Source: DATEKX01 sp963726785 (GTDB lineage: Bacteria; Acidobacteriota; Blastocatellia; UBA7656). Taken from it: a DNA stretch of 64,000 bases. A model generated the notes under the pieces. That model ran no database searches. It worked only from the letters and a program-made list of their open reading frames with translations, and was not told the origin of the DNA. Positions 9,801-18,225 of this stretch are shown here, piece by piece. The position numbers were made by a program, and so were the translations under genes. The stretch is taken from positions 806,001-870,000 of the forward strand of contig CAVSDJ010000009.1 in NCBI GenBank assembly GCA_963726785.1, given 5' to 3'. Each line of letters opens with the position of its first letter. The first letter of the stretch is position 1.

Positions 9801-9995
9801 TTTGAACCTGTAGCCGTCAAAGCGCGACAGGCCATCGGCTGTGCAAAACCATAAGAACCCACGCGAGTCGCGCACGATCTTATTGACGCTGTCATGCGCC
9901 AACCCTTCTGCGGTCGTGTAAACCTTGAACGGCAGGCGTTCGGCGCGACTAGACACCGCGAGTGTCAACGCCAACAAAAGAGCTAGAGCGAACAA
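6896..9995 (-). CDS. Two-component-propeller sensor histidine kinase, four apparent frameshifts
   Basis: About 1,030 codons encode one membrane sensor kinase. A signal peptide is followed by many propeller repeats of the form D..G.LW(I/V)GT..G (about 1-700), a Y_Y_Y domain (RYQYRLDEQDW), one membrane helix (WWFVSIVAVIIAAAVYGF), HisKA_3 with the phospho-His in ATDLHDDIGSSLTQIS, and HATPase. The frame changes near 9420, 9205, 8560 and 6990. Each change is by one base and each can be repaired by dropping one base from a short run (CCC, CC, TTT, CC). The last repair restores the usual end AEGIGGRLEMTSHRGAGTT and a stop at 6896. The start is uncertain: TTG 9995 is used here, while GGAGG lies about 30 bases further upstream. 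Either sequence errors or a true pseudogene; its partner regulator is intact. Confidence 0.8.
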
Positions 9996-10482
9996 ACTTA
10001 ATCGTTTTATTAGCTTATTCCTCCCGGCGCATCAGCCCTATTAGTCGTAATGTTGGGGCCTGAAAAAAACAGTCACGAAGGTCGCTGATGAAGCGCGACG
10101 TTCGCAAACGACTGCCAATCACTTTATCGCATTATCTGCCCGAGCGATGCAATATGTAAGACGATGTTGAGTTGCAGGGGCTATTCATTCTCGGCTCAGA
10201 GCCATTTAGTTCTGGAATCAGAAACCTGAAGATTCACCGCAGAGACGCAGAGGACGCAGAGATCACGCAGAGAAAAACTCTCTGTTACCTCTGCGCCTGC
10301 TCTGCGTCCTCTGCGTCTCTGCGGTGAATAGGCTTCTTTTTTCACAGGACTAAAGAGCATGAATGCCCATGTGTTGAGTTGCCGCTGTCTTGAACACAGT
10401 CAAATCAAAATGCTATATTGAAGTGTCTTAAATAAGGCGTGGACGCAAGTAATATTGACAATACTTTTTTCAGGAGGCGGCA
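9996..10482. other. Intergenic region with no gene seen
   Basis: 487 bases between the divergent sensor kinase and the YtxH gene. It should carry both promoters. The only structure I can support is the family A palindrome at 10232-10329; no coding frame or RNA gene was recognised. Confidence 0.6.
10232..10329. repeat. Palindromic intergenic repeat, family A
   Basis: The arms 10232-10261 and 10300-10329 are perfectly complementary over 30 bases (ATTCACCGCAGAGACGCAGA onward). The sequence matches the repeats at 3002-3093 and 51435-51590 with small changes. It lies upstream of the YtxH gene, between divergent genes, so it is not positioned as a terminator here. Confidence 0.9.
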
Positions 10483-10920
10483 ATGACGGAAAACGAAGGA
10501 TCATCATCGGCTGAGAAACTGACATTCTTATTAATAGGCGCAGGTATTGGGGCTACGTTAGCATTACTGTTTGCTCCGAAATCGGGACGCGAATTGCGCG
10601 GAGATATAGTTGATTACACTAAGCGCGGGGTAGACGTTGCGGGCGATGGCGCTCGTGCTCTTGGCGCGCGCGCGACAGATGTGTACGGCGTGGCAAGCGA
10701 AAAAGTTGTAGGCGCATACGGCACGGCGAGCGAGAAAGTCGCGGGCGCATATGGCGCTGCGCGCGAAAAAGTTTCTCAAGGCGCAGACGCTATAACCGAT
10801 GTTGCTGCGCGCCAAAGAGAGCAGATTCAAGCGGCGATTGAAGCGGGCAAGCAGGCTTATCGCGAAGAGAAGCGCAAAGCAGGCGAGCTGAGCAACGCTG
10901 CTGTTGAGGGCGAGGTTTAG
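10483..10920 (+). CDS. YtxH domain-containing membrane stress protein
   Basis: 145 residues with CAGGAGGC 6 bases before the ATG. Residues 12-32 form one membrane helix with the YtxH signature (FLLIGAGIGATLALLFAPKSGRELR). The rest is an amphipathic Ala/Glu/Lys-rich helix with a threefold internal repeat (YG-ASEKV-GAYG at about 64-92). Such proteins are small inner-membrane proteins linked to general stress and desiccation responses; their biochemical role is unknown. A functionally similar cluster lies at 57118-58913. It precedes another membrane coiled-coil gene by 200 bases. Confidence 0.85.
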   Translation: MTENEGSSSAEKLTFLLIGAGIGATLALLFAPKSGRELRGDIVDYTKRGVDVAGDGARALGARATDVYGVASEKVVGAYGTASEKVAGAYGAAREKVSQGADAITDVAARQREQIQAAIEAGKQAYREEKRKAGELSNAAVEGEV

Positions 10921-11122
10921 TTCGAAAGTTCACGCACGCTTCTTTGAAATCATTTTGCATTAACTGCGCTGGCTCTTTATCGCAATACAAAAGAGCACAG
11001 GTTGCAGGAATCAACGCGCAATCTGACCGTTTGGCGCTCGCGGGCGCGGCATGCACCGAGCCGCGCCTTTCCGTTATCAAGCTAATTGACCTTAGGAGCT
11101 TCTGTTCAAGCGAGGAGGGCTT

Positions 11123-11761
11123 GTGGATCAACAGACGTTCTATATTGTCGTAACGGTCGCAGCCGCTGTCATCACTTTGAGCTTCATAGTTCAAATGGCG
11201 ATGATGATCGGGCTTTATCGCGCGTCCAAGAAACTGGCCGCAATCGCTGAATCGCTTAAAACGAAAATTGAGCCTGTGATTGCGAAAGCGGAGCCGATAA
11301 TCGCGAAAGTCGAGCCACTCATAGAACAGGCGAAAGGCACTATCTCTCAGGTACAGGGCACTATCTCCAGTGTCCGCGACACGGTTGACAAGATCAGCGT
11401 GCAGGCCAAAGATACTTTCGAGAAGGTGGCGGTCGAAACGCGCGCCATAACAGCCGCAGTATCTGCATCGTCGCAGCAGATCACGAGCCTCGCCGACCGT
11501 CAGGCTCAACAGATTGCAGCGACGATTGACCTGGCGACTTCAACACTTCAGCGACAGGTCATCGAGATTGACCAGTTGCTCACACGCACGCAGGCGCGCG
11601 TAGAGGAGACAACCATCGAAGTGCAGTCAACTGTTTTAGAGCCGATGCACGAAGTGTCGGCGTTGCTTGTCGGGCTGCGGCGAACCATAGAGATGCTGTT
11701 TGGCCGAAACCGCAAGCAGATTGATCAAGCGTATCAGGACGAAGAGATGTTCATCGGTTAA
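11123..11761 (+). CDS. Membrane-anchored coiled-coil protein (DUF948-like)
   Basis: 212 residues from GTG 11123, supported by a strong GAGGAGGG 5 bases upstream. One N-terminal membrane helix (about 6-30, YIVVTVAAAVITLSFIVQMAMMIGLY) is followed by a long helix with repeats of the form EP(V/I)IAKAEP and GTIS-VQGTISSVRD. It resembles DUF948-type proteins, which are often beside YtxH genes as here (YtxH is 200 bases upstream). Probably a stress-related envelope protein; no enzymatic motif is seen. Confidence 0.7.
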   Translation: MDQQTFYIVVTVAAAVITLSFIVQMAMMIGLYRASKKLAAIAESLKTKIEPVIAKAEPIIAKVEPLIEQAKGTISQVQGTISSVRDTVDKISVQAKDTFEKVAVETRAITAAVSASSQQITSLADRQAQQIAATIDLATSTLQRQVIEIDQLLTRTQARVEETTIEVQSTVLEPMHEVSALLVGLRRTIEMLFGRNRKQIDQAYQDEEMFIG

Positions 11762-11845
11762 ATCGAGAGTTGCCATAAAAGTGGCTCTGGCAGCCAATTC
11801 CAAGCTGTGCGGAATAGAATTAAAACTGGCAACCCAAGGCGCGCG

Positions 11846-11878
11846 GCACCTGGTTCCCTCACCAAAGGAGCCAGGTGC
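11846..11878 (+). promoter_or_regulatory. Hairpin burying a ribosome binding site ahead of ileS
   Basis: GCACCTGGTTCC (11846-11857) pairs with GGAGCCAGGTGC (11867-11878) over 12 bases with one G-U pair and a 9-base loop. The only Shine-Dalgarno-like sequence (AAAGGAG) and a GTG start at 11875 lie inside the right arm. The hairpin is followed by TTTACAATTTT. It could be a weak terminator/attenuator after the upstream gene or a translational gate for ileS. No T-box landmarks were recognised. Confidence 0.55.
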
Positions 11879-11901
11879 TTTACAATTTTAGATTGCGTAT
11901 T

Positions 11902-14853
11902 ATGACAACTGAAGCACCTTTGGATTTGAAGGCAACCGTTAACCTGCCGAAGACCGGCTTCGCGCAGAAAGCCAACCTCACCCAGCGCGAGCCAGAGCGG
12001 CTGGCACGCTGGCAGCAGATGGACCTATATCACGAGATTCGCCGCGCCCGCGCTGGCCGAACCATTTTCGTGCTGCACGACGGGCCGCCGTATGCCAACG
12101 CAGATATTCACATCGGCACGGCGATGAACAAGATACTCAAAGACATAATCATCAAGTCGCACTCGATGATGGGCTATGACACGCCTTACGTGCCGGGCTA
12201 CGACTGCCACGGATTGCCGATTGAGAATTACGTCGATAAGAAACTAGGCGCAAAGAAAGCACAGATGAATTCTGTCTCTATACGCCGGGCATGCCGCGAG
12301 CATGCCGCTGAAGCCTTGAAGCGACAGACGCGCGATTTTCAAAGGCTCGGCGTACTGGGCGAGTGGGATAACCCTTATCTCACGATGTCGAATACTTATG
12401 AAGCCGAGACCGCGCGCCTGTTCGGCTGTTTCGTCGGGCGCGGCTACGTCTACAAAGGCGGGCGACCCGTCTACTGGTGCATATACGATCAGACTGCGCT
12501 GGCAGAAGCGGAGGTTGAATACCGCGAACACACCAGCCCTTCGATCTATGTCAAGTTCCCGCTCCCCAAAGATCAGGTGCGAGAGCTTGAGAGAAGAATC
12601 GGCAATCAGCAATCGGCAATTGATAAGCCCGTGTTTGTTTTGATCTGGACGACTACGCCGTGGACGTTACCGGCCAATCTCGGCATAGCGGTCAATCCGA
12701 ATTTCGATTATGCGGCTGTTGATGTTGGTGATGAAATTTACATCATCGCCAAAGACCTGGTCGAAGCTGTTGCGGAAAAGTGCGGACTCTCAGACGCGCG
12801 CATCGTCGCAAGCTTTTCGGGCGCACTGCTCGACAACCTTCAGGCGCGTCACCCGTGGATTGATCGCCCGTCAATTTTAATGCTTGGTGAACACGTTACG
12901 CTCGGCGGCGAATCCGACGGAGAGACAGAGCTTGACGTGGCGGACGCGCAGAAGAAAAGCACAGGCAAAGCGGGCACGGGATGCGTCCACACTGCGCCGG
13001 GTCACGGCCACGACGATTTCATCATAAGCCAACAGTACCGAAAGCAACTCACGCCGATTTACGAACAACTGCGCGCGCAGGGCGCTTTGACCGGGCAGGC
13101 GGAGGGGACGGAAGTTTATTGCCCTGTTGATAACGCAGGCCGCTTCACGCCCGAAGTCGAAATGTTTGCAGGAATGACCGTGTTTGAAGCGAACAGGAAG
13201 ATAGTTGATTTCCTGTGCGAGCGGGGCGTGCTCGTCTACACGGAAGACTACGCGCACCGTTACCCGCATTGCTGGCGCTGCCACAATCCTGTCATCTTTC
13301 GCGCTACGCCGCAGTGGTTCATCTCGATGGACAAACAAGACGCGAACGGGCGCAGCTTGCGCGAAGGCGCGCTCAGCGAAGTCGAGCGCGTTCGGTGGAT
13401 ACCGTCGTGGGGTCGCAGCCGAATGCGAAATATGTTCGCGAGCCGTCCCGACTGGTGCATCTCGCGCCAGAGGGTTTGGGGCGTGCCGATACCTGTCTTT
13501 TATTGCAAGGACTGCAATCAGACCATCGCCGATCAGAAAGTGATTGATCACGTCGCGGCGCTCTTTGAAAAAGAGACGGCTGATGCCTGGTACGCGCGCG
13601 AACCTGAATACCTGTTGCCTGATGGTTTCACTTGTCCCGGTTGCAACGGCACGACGTTTAAGAAAGAGACGGACATCCTCGACGTGTGGTTCGATTCAGG
13701 CTCTTCGTCGCTTGCGGTGCTGGAGCGCGAGCGGCATTTGCCGTGGCCCGCCGACCTTTACGTAGAAGGCCCTGACCAGTATCGCGGCTGGTTCAATTCA
13801 TCATTGATGGTGGGGCTTGCGGCGCATGACCGCGCGCCTTACAAGACCGTCATCACGCACGGCTGGACCGTTGACGGCGAAGGCAAGGCCATGCACAAGT
13901 CTGCGGGCAACGCCATCTCGCCCAATGAAGTCATCAGCAAAACGGGCGCGGAGATACTCAGGTTGTGGGTTGCGTCGAGCGATTATCAAGAAGACGTGCG
14001 ATTGTCGGACGAGATATTGAAGCGACTCGTTGACGCTTATCGCAAGCTTCGCAACACGGCTCGTTACGCGCTCGGCAACATCAGCGATTTTGATCCTGAA
14101 AGCGACCGCGTGAATGAAGATGAGATGTTAGAGCTTGATCGCTGGGCGATGGCTGCGACTCGCGAGGTCGCGCGAAAGACAATCGAAGCATACAAACGAT
14201 TCGAGTATACGACTGTCTATCATACGCTTTATAATTATGCTACGGTGACGCTGTCATCCGTGTACCTTGATATTTTGAAAGACCGGCTCTACACATTCGC
14301 GCCGCAGTCTGCGGCCCGCCGCAGCGCGCAGACTGTGCTTTACGAGATTGTAGACCGGTTCGCGCGATTGCTTGCGCCTGTGCTCGCTTTCACGGCGGAC
14401 GAGATATGGGAGAATCTACCGGGCAAGCGCGAGCCTTCGGTGCATCTGGCAGAGTTTCCCGACGCCGAAGCGCGCGAAGGCGATGCGGAATTGCTCGCCA
14501 GGTGGGAGCGGCTTTATACAGTCCGCTCTGTTGTTCAGAAGGCGCTTGAAGAGAAGCGCAACGAAAAAGTGATAGGCGCATCGCTCGAAGCTAAAGTGAC
14601 GCTTACGGCGAGCGGCGAAACGTTTGACCTGCTTGCGGCGTATGAAGATCAGTTGCCCGCGATTTTTATAGTCTCTGCCGTGTCGCTCAATCGAGCCGAT
14701 AGCGGCGAGTTGCAGGTGGAAGTCGAACACGCCGACGGCGCGAAATGCGAGCGGTGCTGGAACTGGTCGGAGACAGTAGGCAAGGATGCACGCTACCCGA
14801 CGCTCGACGCGCGCTGCGTGCGACAGATCGAAGAAGGCTGGGGTGCGAAATGA
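11902..14853 (+). CDS. ileS: Isoleucyl-tRNA synthetase
   Basis: 983 residues from ATG 11902; an in-frame GTG at 11875 has a better-placed RBS but both lie in a hairpin, so the start is uncertain. It charges tRNA-Ile with isoleucine. Seen: class I N-terminal motif GPPYANADIHIGTAMNK (HIGH variant HIGT), editing domain start TTPWTLPANLGIAVNP, CISRQRVWGVPIPVFYC, KMSKS-like loop AMHKSAGN, anticodon domain and a C-terminal zinc motif CERCWNW...DARC in which one of the usual four cysteines is absent. Residues around RRIGNQQSAIDKP (12598-12624) come from a short tandem DNA repeat inserted in frame before the editing domain. First gene of the ileS-vapBC-lspA-lgt-rluD operon. Confidence 0.95.
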   Translation: MTTEAPLDLKATVNLPKTGFAQKANLTQREPERLARWQQMDLYHEIRRARAGRTIFVLHDGPPYANADIHIGTAMNKILKDIIIKSHSMMGYDTPYVPGYDCHGLPIENYVDKKLGAKKAQMNSVSIRRACREHAAEALKRQTRDFQRLGVLGEWDNPYLTMSNTYEAETARLFGCFVGRGYVYKGGRPVYWCIYDQTALAEAEVEYREHTSPSIYVKFPLPKDQVRELERRIGNQQSAIDKPVFVLIWTTTPWTLPANLGIAVNPNFDYAAVDVGDEIYIIAKDLVEAVAEKCGLSDARIVASFSGALLDNLQARHPWIDRPSILMLGEHVTLGGESDGETELDVADAQKKSTGKAGTGCVHTAPGHGHDDFIISQQYRKQLTPIYEQLRAQGALTGQAEGTEVYCPVDNAGRFTPEVEMFAGMTVFEANRKIVDFLCERGVLVYTEDYAHRYPHCWRCHNPVIFRATPQWFISMDKQDANGRSLREGALSEVERVRWIPSWGRSRMRNMFASRPDWCISRQRVWGVPIPVFYCKDCNQTIADQKVIDHVAALFEKETADAWYAREPEYLLPDGFTCPGCNGTTFKKETDILDVWFDSGSSSLAVLERERHLPWPADLYVEGPDQYRGWFNSSLMVGLAAHDRAPYKTVITHGWTVDGEGKAMHKSAGNAISPNEVISKTGAEILRLWVASSDYQEDVRLSDEILKRLVDAYRKLRNTARYALGNISDFDPESDRVNEDEMLELDRWAMAATREVARKTIEAYKRFEYTTVYHTLYNYATVTLSSVYLDILKDRLYTFAPQSAARRSAQTVLYEIVDRFARLLAPVLAFTADEIWENLPGKREPSVHLAEFPDAEAREGDAELLARWERLYTVRSVVQKALEEKRNEKVIGASLEAKVTLTASGETFDLLAAYEDQLPAIFIVSAVSLNRADSGELQVEVEHADGAKCERCWNWSETVGKDARYPTLDARCVRQIEEGWGAK

Positions 14854-15119
14854 CTACAGCAAATCTTGATCGGGTGTTTGAAGAAGTGAAGGCGCTGACT
14901 CCGGGCGAGCAGAAACAATTGCGCGAGATGCTCGATTCATTGCTGGCGAGCGCCGCGCCGCAGATTACTGAAGAGGAATTCGAGCAAAGATTGCTTGAAA
15001 AAGGCATCATCAGCAGGATTCCACCTCGCATCAGAGACGCTGACTTTTACGCAAACCGAAAGCCCATAGAAGTAGAGGGTAAACCGGTTTCTGAGATTAT
15101 CATTGAGGAGCGCCGCTAA
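14850..15119 (+). CDS. VapB-like antitoxin
   Basis: 89 residues; its ATG overlaps the ileS stop by four bases (ATGA), implying translational coupling. It has the pattern of antitoxins paired with PIN toxins: helical N-terminus LTPGEQKQLREMLDSLL, then FEQRLLEKGIISRIPPR, and the C-terminal PIEVEGKPVSEIIIEERR that probably occupies the toxin active site. The PIN gene begins at the base after its stop. It should neutralise that toxin and help repress transcription, although here it is read from the ileS promoter. Confidence 0.8.
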   Translation: MTTANLDRVFEEVKALTPGEQKQLREMLDSLLASAAPQITEEEFEQRLLEKGIISRIPPRIRDADFYANRKPIEVEGKPVSEIIIEERR

Positions 15120-15584
15120 GTGGCTGTTTACTTCTTTGACAGCAGCGCGATTGTCAAACGCTATTTGAGTGAAACGGGCACGGCATGGGTTAGTGGCATC
15201 ACTGACCTCGCAACTGGCAATAAAGTTTATCTTGCTCGTATCACCTTGGTAGAAGTGATTTCGGCCATCACACGCAAAGCGCGTGGCCCGGGTCTTTCAG
15301 CGACTGGAGCCGGAAACGCCATTGCGAATTTTCGCCGCGACTTTACATATGAATATTCGCTGGTTGAGCTGACCCTCGCGCTTATTGAAAAGGCCGCAGA
15401 TTTAGCTCAGGCTCGCGCGCTGCGAGCTTATGATGCAGTTCAACTAGCATCCGCAGTAGAGATCAACACGGAAAGAATTGCATCTGGAGCGCCGCCGCTC
15501 GCTCTAATTTCTGCGGATGCCGCTTTGAATGCGGCTGCCATTGCTGAAGGGGTTGCAGTAGATGACCCAAATGCCCATGCTTAG
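15120..15584 (+). CDS. PIN-domain ribonuclease toxin, VapC family
   Basis: 154 residues from a GTG directly abutting the antitoxin stop. The PIN acidic residues are visible: Asp in YFFDSSAIVKRY, Glu in ITLVEVISAI, Asp in RAYDAVQLASA and Asp in ALISADAALN. VapC toxins are Mg2+-dependent RNases that cut tRNA or rRNA. Position is notable: it separates ileS from lspA, two genes that are usually neighbours. The pair looks intact. Confidence 0.88.
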   Translation: MAVYFFDSSAIVKRYLSETGTAWVSGITDLATGNKVYLARITLVEVISAITRKARGPGLSATGAGNAIANFRRDFTYEYSLVELTLALIEKAADLAQARALRAYDAVQLASAVEINTERIASGAPPLALISADAALNAAAIAEGVAVDDPNAHA

Positions 15585-15605
15585 ATTGGAAGGAATGGAA
15601 GTTTA

Positions 15606-16184
15606 ATGAGTTCAGAAGCAATCAACGCCAGTGCGAGCGCAAGAAAACTCCGATATCTGCTTATCACGATTTTTGTGATGGGCCTCGATCAAATCACGAA
15701 GTATGTAGTATCGGCAAGGATGCAGGAAGGCGACGAAATCGAGGTCATTCGCAACTTTTTCGCCATCAGCTATACGCAAAACCCCGGCATCGCTTTCGGC
15801 ATGCTAAACAACGGCGATGTCAGATGGCTGCTCGTAGCCATTTCCGTCATGGCCGTGACGGTTGTCATCTATTACATGATGCGCACCGAATCATCAAACA
15901 AATTGCTGCTGTGGTCGCTCGCGCTTCTTGCGGCGGGCATCTGCGGCAACCTGATTGATCGCGTGCGAATAGGTCGCGTGATAGATTTCATACTGCTCCA
16001 CTACAAAGACTATCAATGGCCCGTCTTCAACGTGGCAGACACGGCGATAACGATAGGCGCAGCGTTGATGGCGATTGAATTGTTTCTCACTCCACAATCT
16101 GACCGGGCAACACTCGTCGAGCGCGATGAATCTCCCATAGTGGAAATGCAGAAGCCGGAAGTCAGAAGCCAGGAGTCAGAATGA
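15606..16184 (+). CDS. lspA: Lipoprotein signal peptidase (signal peptidase II)
   Basis: 192 residues with four membrane helices. It cleaves the signal peptide of diacylglyceryl-modified prolipoproteins in the inner membrane. Catalytic Asp residues are in NLIDRVRIG and FNVADTAI; the N-terminal GLDQITKYVV and NPGIAFGML motifs are also present. It lies 21 bases after vapC and precedes lgt, so both lipoprotein-maturation enzymes are co-transcribed. The last dozen residues (MQKPEVRSQESE) are encoded by a GAAGTCAGAAGCC-type repeat that runs on into the intergenic repeat, so the C-terminus is probably repeat-derived. Confidence 0.94.
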   Translation: MSSEAINASASARKLRYLLITIFVMGLDQITKYVVSARMQEGDEIEVIRNFFAISYTQNPGIAFGMLNNGDVRWLLVAISVMAVTVVIYYMMRTESSNKLLLWSLALLAAGICGNLIDRVRIGRVIDFILLHYKDYQWPVFNVADTAITIGAALMAIELFLTPQSDRATLVERDESPIVEMQKPEVRSQESE

Positions 16185-16272
16185 ATTTGAACTATGAACT
16201 ATGAATGATGAATAATGAATTGAGAATGGCGGCTTTGCAAAAATTATCGTTCATCGTTCATCGTTCATAATT
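16185..16272. repeat. Low-complexity inverted repeat, family D (GATGAAT/CGTTCAT)
   Basis: Tandem GATGAAT-like heptads on the left (ACTATGAATGATGAATAATG) face CGTTCATCGTTCATCGTTCA on the right. The same architecture is found at 42774-42885. It fills the lspA-lgt gap and grades into the repeat-encoded end of lspA. Confidence 0.8.
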
Positions 16273-16286
16273 TCCGAGTAGTACTT

Positions 16287-17126
16287 ATGTTCCCAGAGCT
16301 TTTCAGAATACCCGGACTTGGAATTCCATTAGCAACTTACGGTGTATTGCTTGCCATCGGCTTCATCCTTGCGCTGTGGATGACTGCTCGCCTTGCAGAG
16401 CGCGATGGGCTGCCGAAAAATAAAGTTTACGATTTAGGGCTGTACATACTCGCAGCGTCGCTTGTCGGCTCAAAGCTGCTGATGGTCATCACGGAATGGA
16501 ACGATTATGGCGGCGATTGGCGGCGCATTCTATCGTTCGATTTCCTGCGCTCCGGCGGAGTCTTCTATGGCGGATTCATCGCCGCTGTTATAGCGAGCGT
16601 GATCCTGATGCGGCGATGGAATCTGCCGTGGCGCAAGACTGCGGACGCTTTCGCTCCCGGCATCGCGCTGGGACATGCAATCGGGCGATTGGGTTGTTTT
16701 TCTGCGGGCTGTTGCTGGGGCGTGCCTACGACTTCGTGGATAGGCGTGCGGTTCACCGAAAAAGCGAGCGAGTTGACAGGCGTTCCGGTTGATTCGGCGC
16801 TCGTGCCTACGCAGTTGATTGAAGCAGCAGCTAACTTGCTGATATTCGTTTTCCTTTTATGGTTGACGAAGCGGCGCAAGTTTGAAGGCCAGATTATCTA
16901 TTCATATCTGATGATCTATTCGGTAGCGCGATTCATTATTGAATTCTGGCGCGACGACCCGCGCGGCACATTGTTCGGCCTGTCCACCTCGCAGTTCATT
17001 TCAATTGTCATGTTCGCGTTCGGTTTAATAATGACGATTTACCACTGGCGACGAATGAAGATTCAAGATTCAGAAGTCAGGATTCAAGAAAAAGTTTCCG
17101 AAGCTTCGACTCAATCCTCATTGTGA
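16287..17126 (+). CDS. lgt: Phosphatidylglycerol-prolipoprotein diacylglyceryl transferase
   Basis: 279 residues, about seven membrane helices. It transfers diacylglycerol from phosphatidylglycerol to the lipobox Cys of prolipoproteins, the step before LspA. Seen: N-terminal LATYGVLLAIGFI, RSGGVFYGGFIAA, the signature GHAIGRLGCFSAGCCWG and the C-terminal ARFIIEFWRDDPRG. The last 15 or so residues (QDSEVRIQEKVSEASTQ) resemble the repeat-derived tail of lspA. The next gene, rluD, starts inside its stop codon. Confidence 0.95.
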   Translation: MFPELFRIPGLGIPLATYGVLLAIGFILALWMTARLAERDGLPKNKVYDLGLYILAASLVGSKLLMVITEWNDYGGDWRRILSFDFLRSGGVFYGGFIAAVIASVILMRRWNLPWRKTADAFAPGIALGHAIGRLGCFSAGCCWGVPTTSWIGVRFTEKASELTGVPVDSALVPTQLIEAAANLLIFVFLLWLTKRRKFEGQIIYSYLMIYSVARFIIEFWRDDPRGTLFGLSTSQFISIVMFAFGLIMTIYHWRRMKIQDSEVRIQEKVSEASTQSSL

Positions 17127-18074
17127 GCGCAGAAGCCCAGTTATTGACTATCGAGCGAAGAGGCGGCAGGCGCGCGTCTTGATTCCTTTCTTGCCTCTCG
17201 CATCCTTGAAGTCAGCCGCACTCGAATTCAACGAGCAATTGAAGACGGCGACATCCTCGTCAACGAGCGCGCGTCGAAACCGGGCTATCGCCTGCGACGA
17301 GGCGACCGAATCGAAATCGACCTGCCTGAGCCGCCGCCCGTCACGCTTGCGCCTGAGCCGATTCCTATCAACATCATTTACGAAGACGATGATCTGATAG
17401 TCGTAGACAAGCCCGCAGGGATGGTTGTGCATCCGGGCGCAGGCATTGAATCGGGCACGCTTGCAAACGCGCTCGTTTATCACTTCAACACGCTTTCGGA
17501 TGTGGCGGGCCGCATTCGTCCCGGCATAGTTCATCGCATAGACAAAGAAACGTCCGGGTTGCTGGTCGTGGCTAAAAACGACGTGGCGCACGAGCGGCTG
17601 TCAGATCAGTTCCGGGATCGCCATGTATTCAAGATGTATATTGCGCTGGTCTACGGTCGAATGTCGGAATCCGGGGGCGAGATTGAAGCGCGCATAGGCC
17701 GCAGCCCTCACAACCGCACGCGTATGTCAGTGCTTCGCGGAGGCGCGGGACGGGCGGCGCACACTATCTTTGAAGTAGCTCAGAGATATAACGAGTTCAC
17801 CTTGCTCAAGGTGCAGATCAAGACTGGCCGCACGCATCAAATCCGCGTACACCTGGCGCACACAGGTCACCCCGTGGCGGGCGATTCAACCTACGGCGGC
17901 GGGCGCGAGAATTCGATAAGAAACACGATGATCAAGCGAGAGATGCTCGCGCTTGGCCGACAATTTCTGCATTCTGCGCAACTCGGTTTCAAGCACCCGC
18001 GCACGGGTAAGCCGCTGGAGTTTGTCTCCCCGCTGCCGCCGGAGCTTAAGAATTTTCTCGCGCAACTCGGTTGA
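17123..18074 (+). CDS. rluD: 23S rRNA pseudouridine synthase, RluD family (one apparent frameshift)
   Basis: GTG 17123 overlaps the lgt stop (GTGA). The first 11 codons (SAEAQLLTIE) are in one frame; the family sequence EEAAGARLDSFLASRILEVSRTRIQRAI continues in the next frame from about 17155. Removing one base (C or one A of CGAAG) joins them into a full RluD of about 316 residues: S4 domain, then catalytic domain with Asp in HRIDKETSGLLVVAKN and the C-terminal GRTHQIRVHLAHTGHPVAGD. It isomerises uridines in helix 69 of 23S rRNA. A sequence error is more likely than loss of this gene. Confidence 0.85.
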
Positions 18075-18225
18075 TTGGGTTCAAAGCTTACAAAACTCTA
18101 CAGACCCCTTACATTTCCCGACTGGACACTGATTCTTGCTGGCCTCTATAATTTTTCTTGAACAAAGCAGCGTGAATTAACTTCCCGTGCATCAGACTCA
18201 CATGGTCGGAGGTTCCCCGTTGGAG

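Noticed and set aside
10232..10329. Transcription terminator for the family A hairpin
   Set aside because: It lies between divergent promoters and lacks a T-run; identical elements occur in other contexts, so it is a dispersed repeat.
11846..11878. T-box riboswitch ahead of ileS
   Set aside because: No specifier stem or antiterminator T-box sequence is recognisable; only one short hairpin is present.
16185..16272. CRISPR-like array from regular GATGAAT repeats
   Set aside because: Units are seven bases, contiguous and without unique spacers; no cas genes are present.
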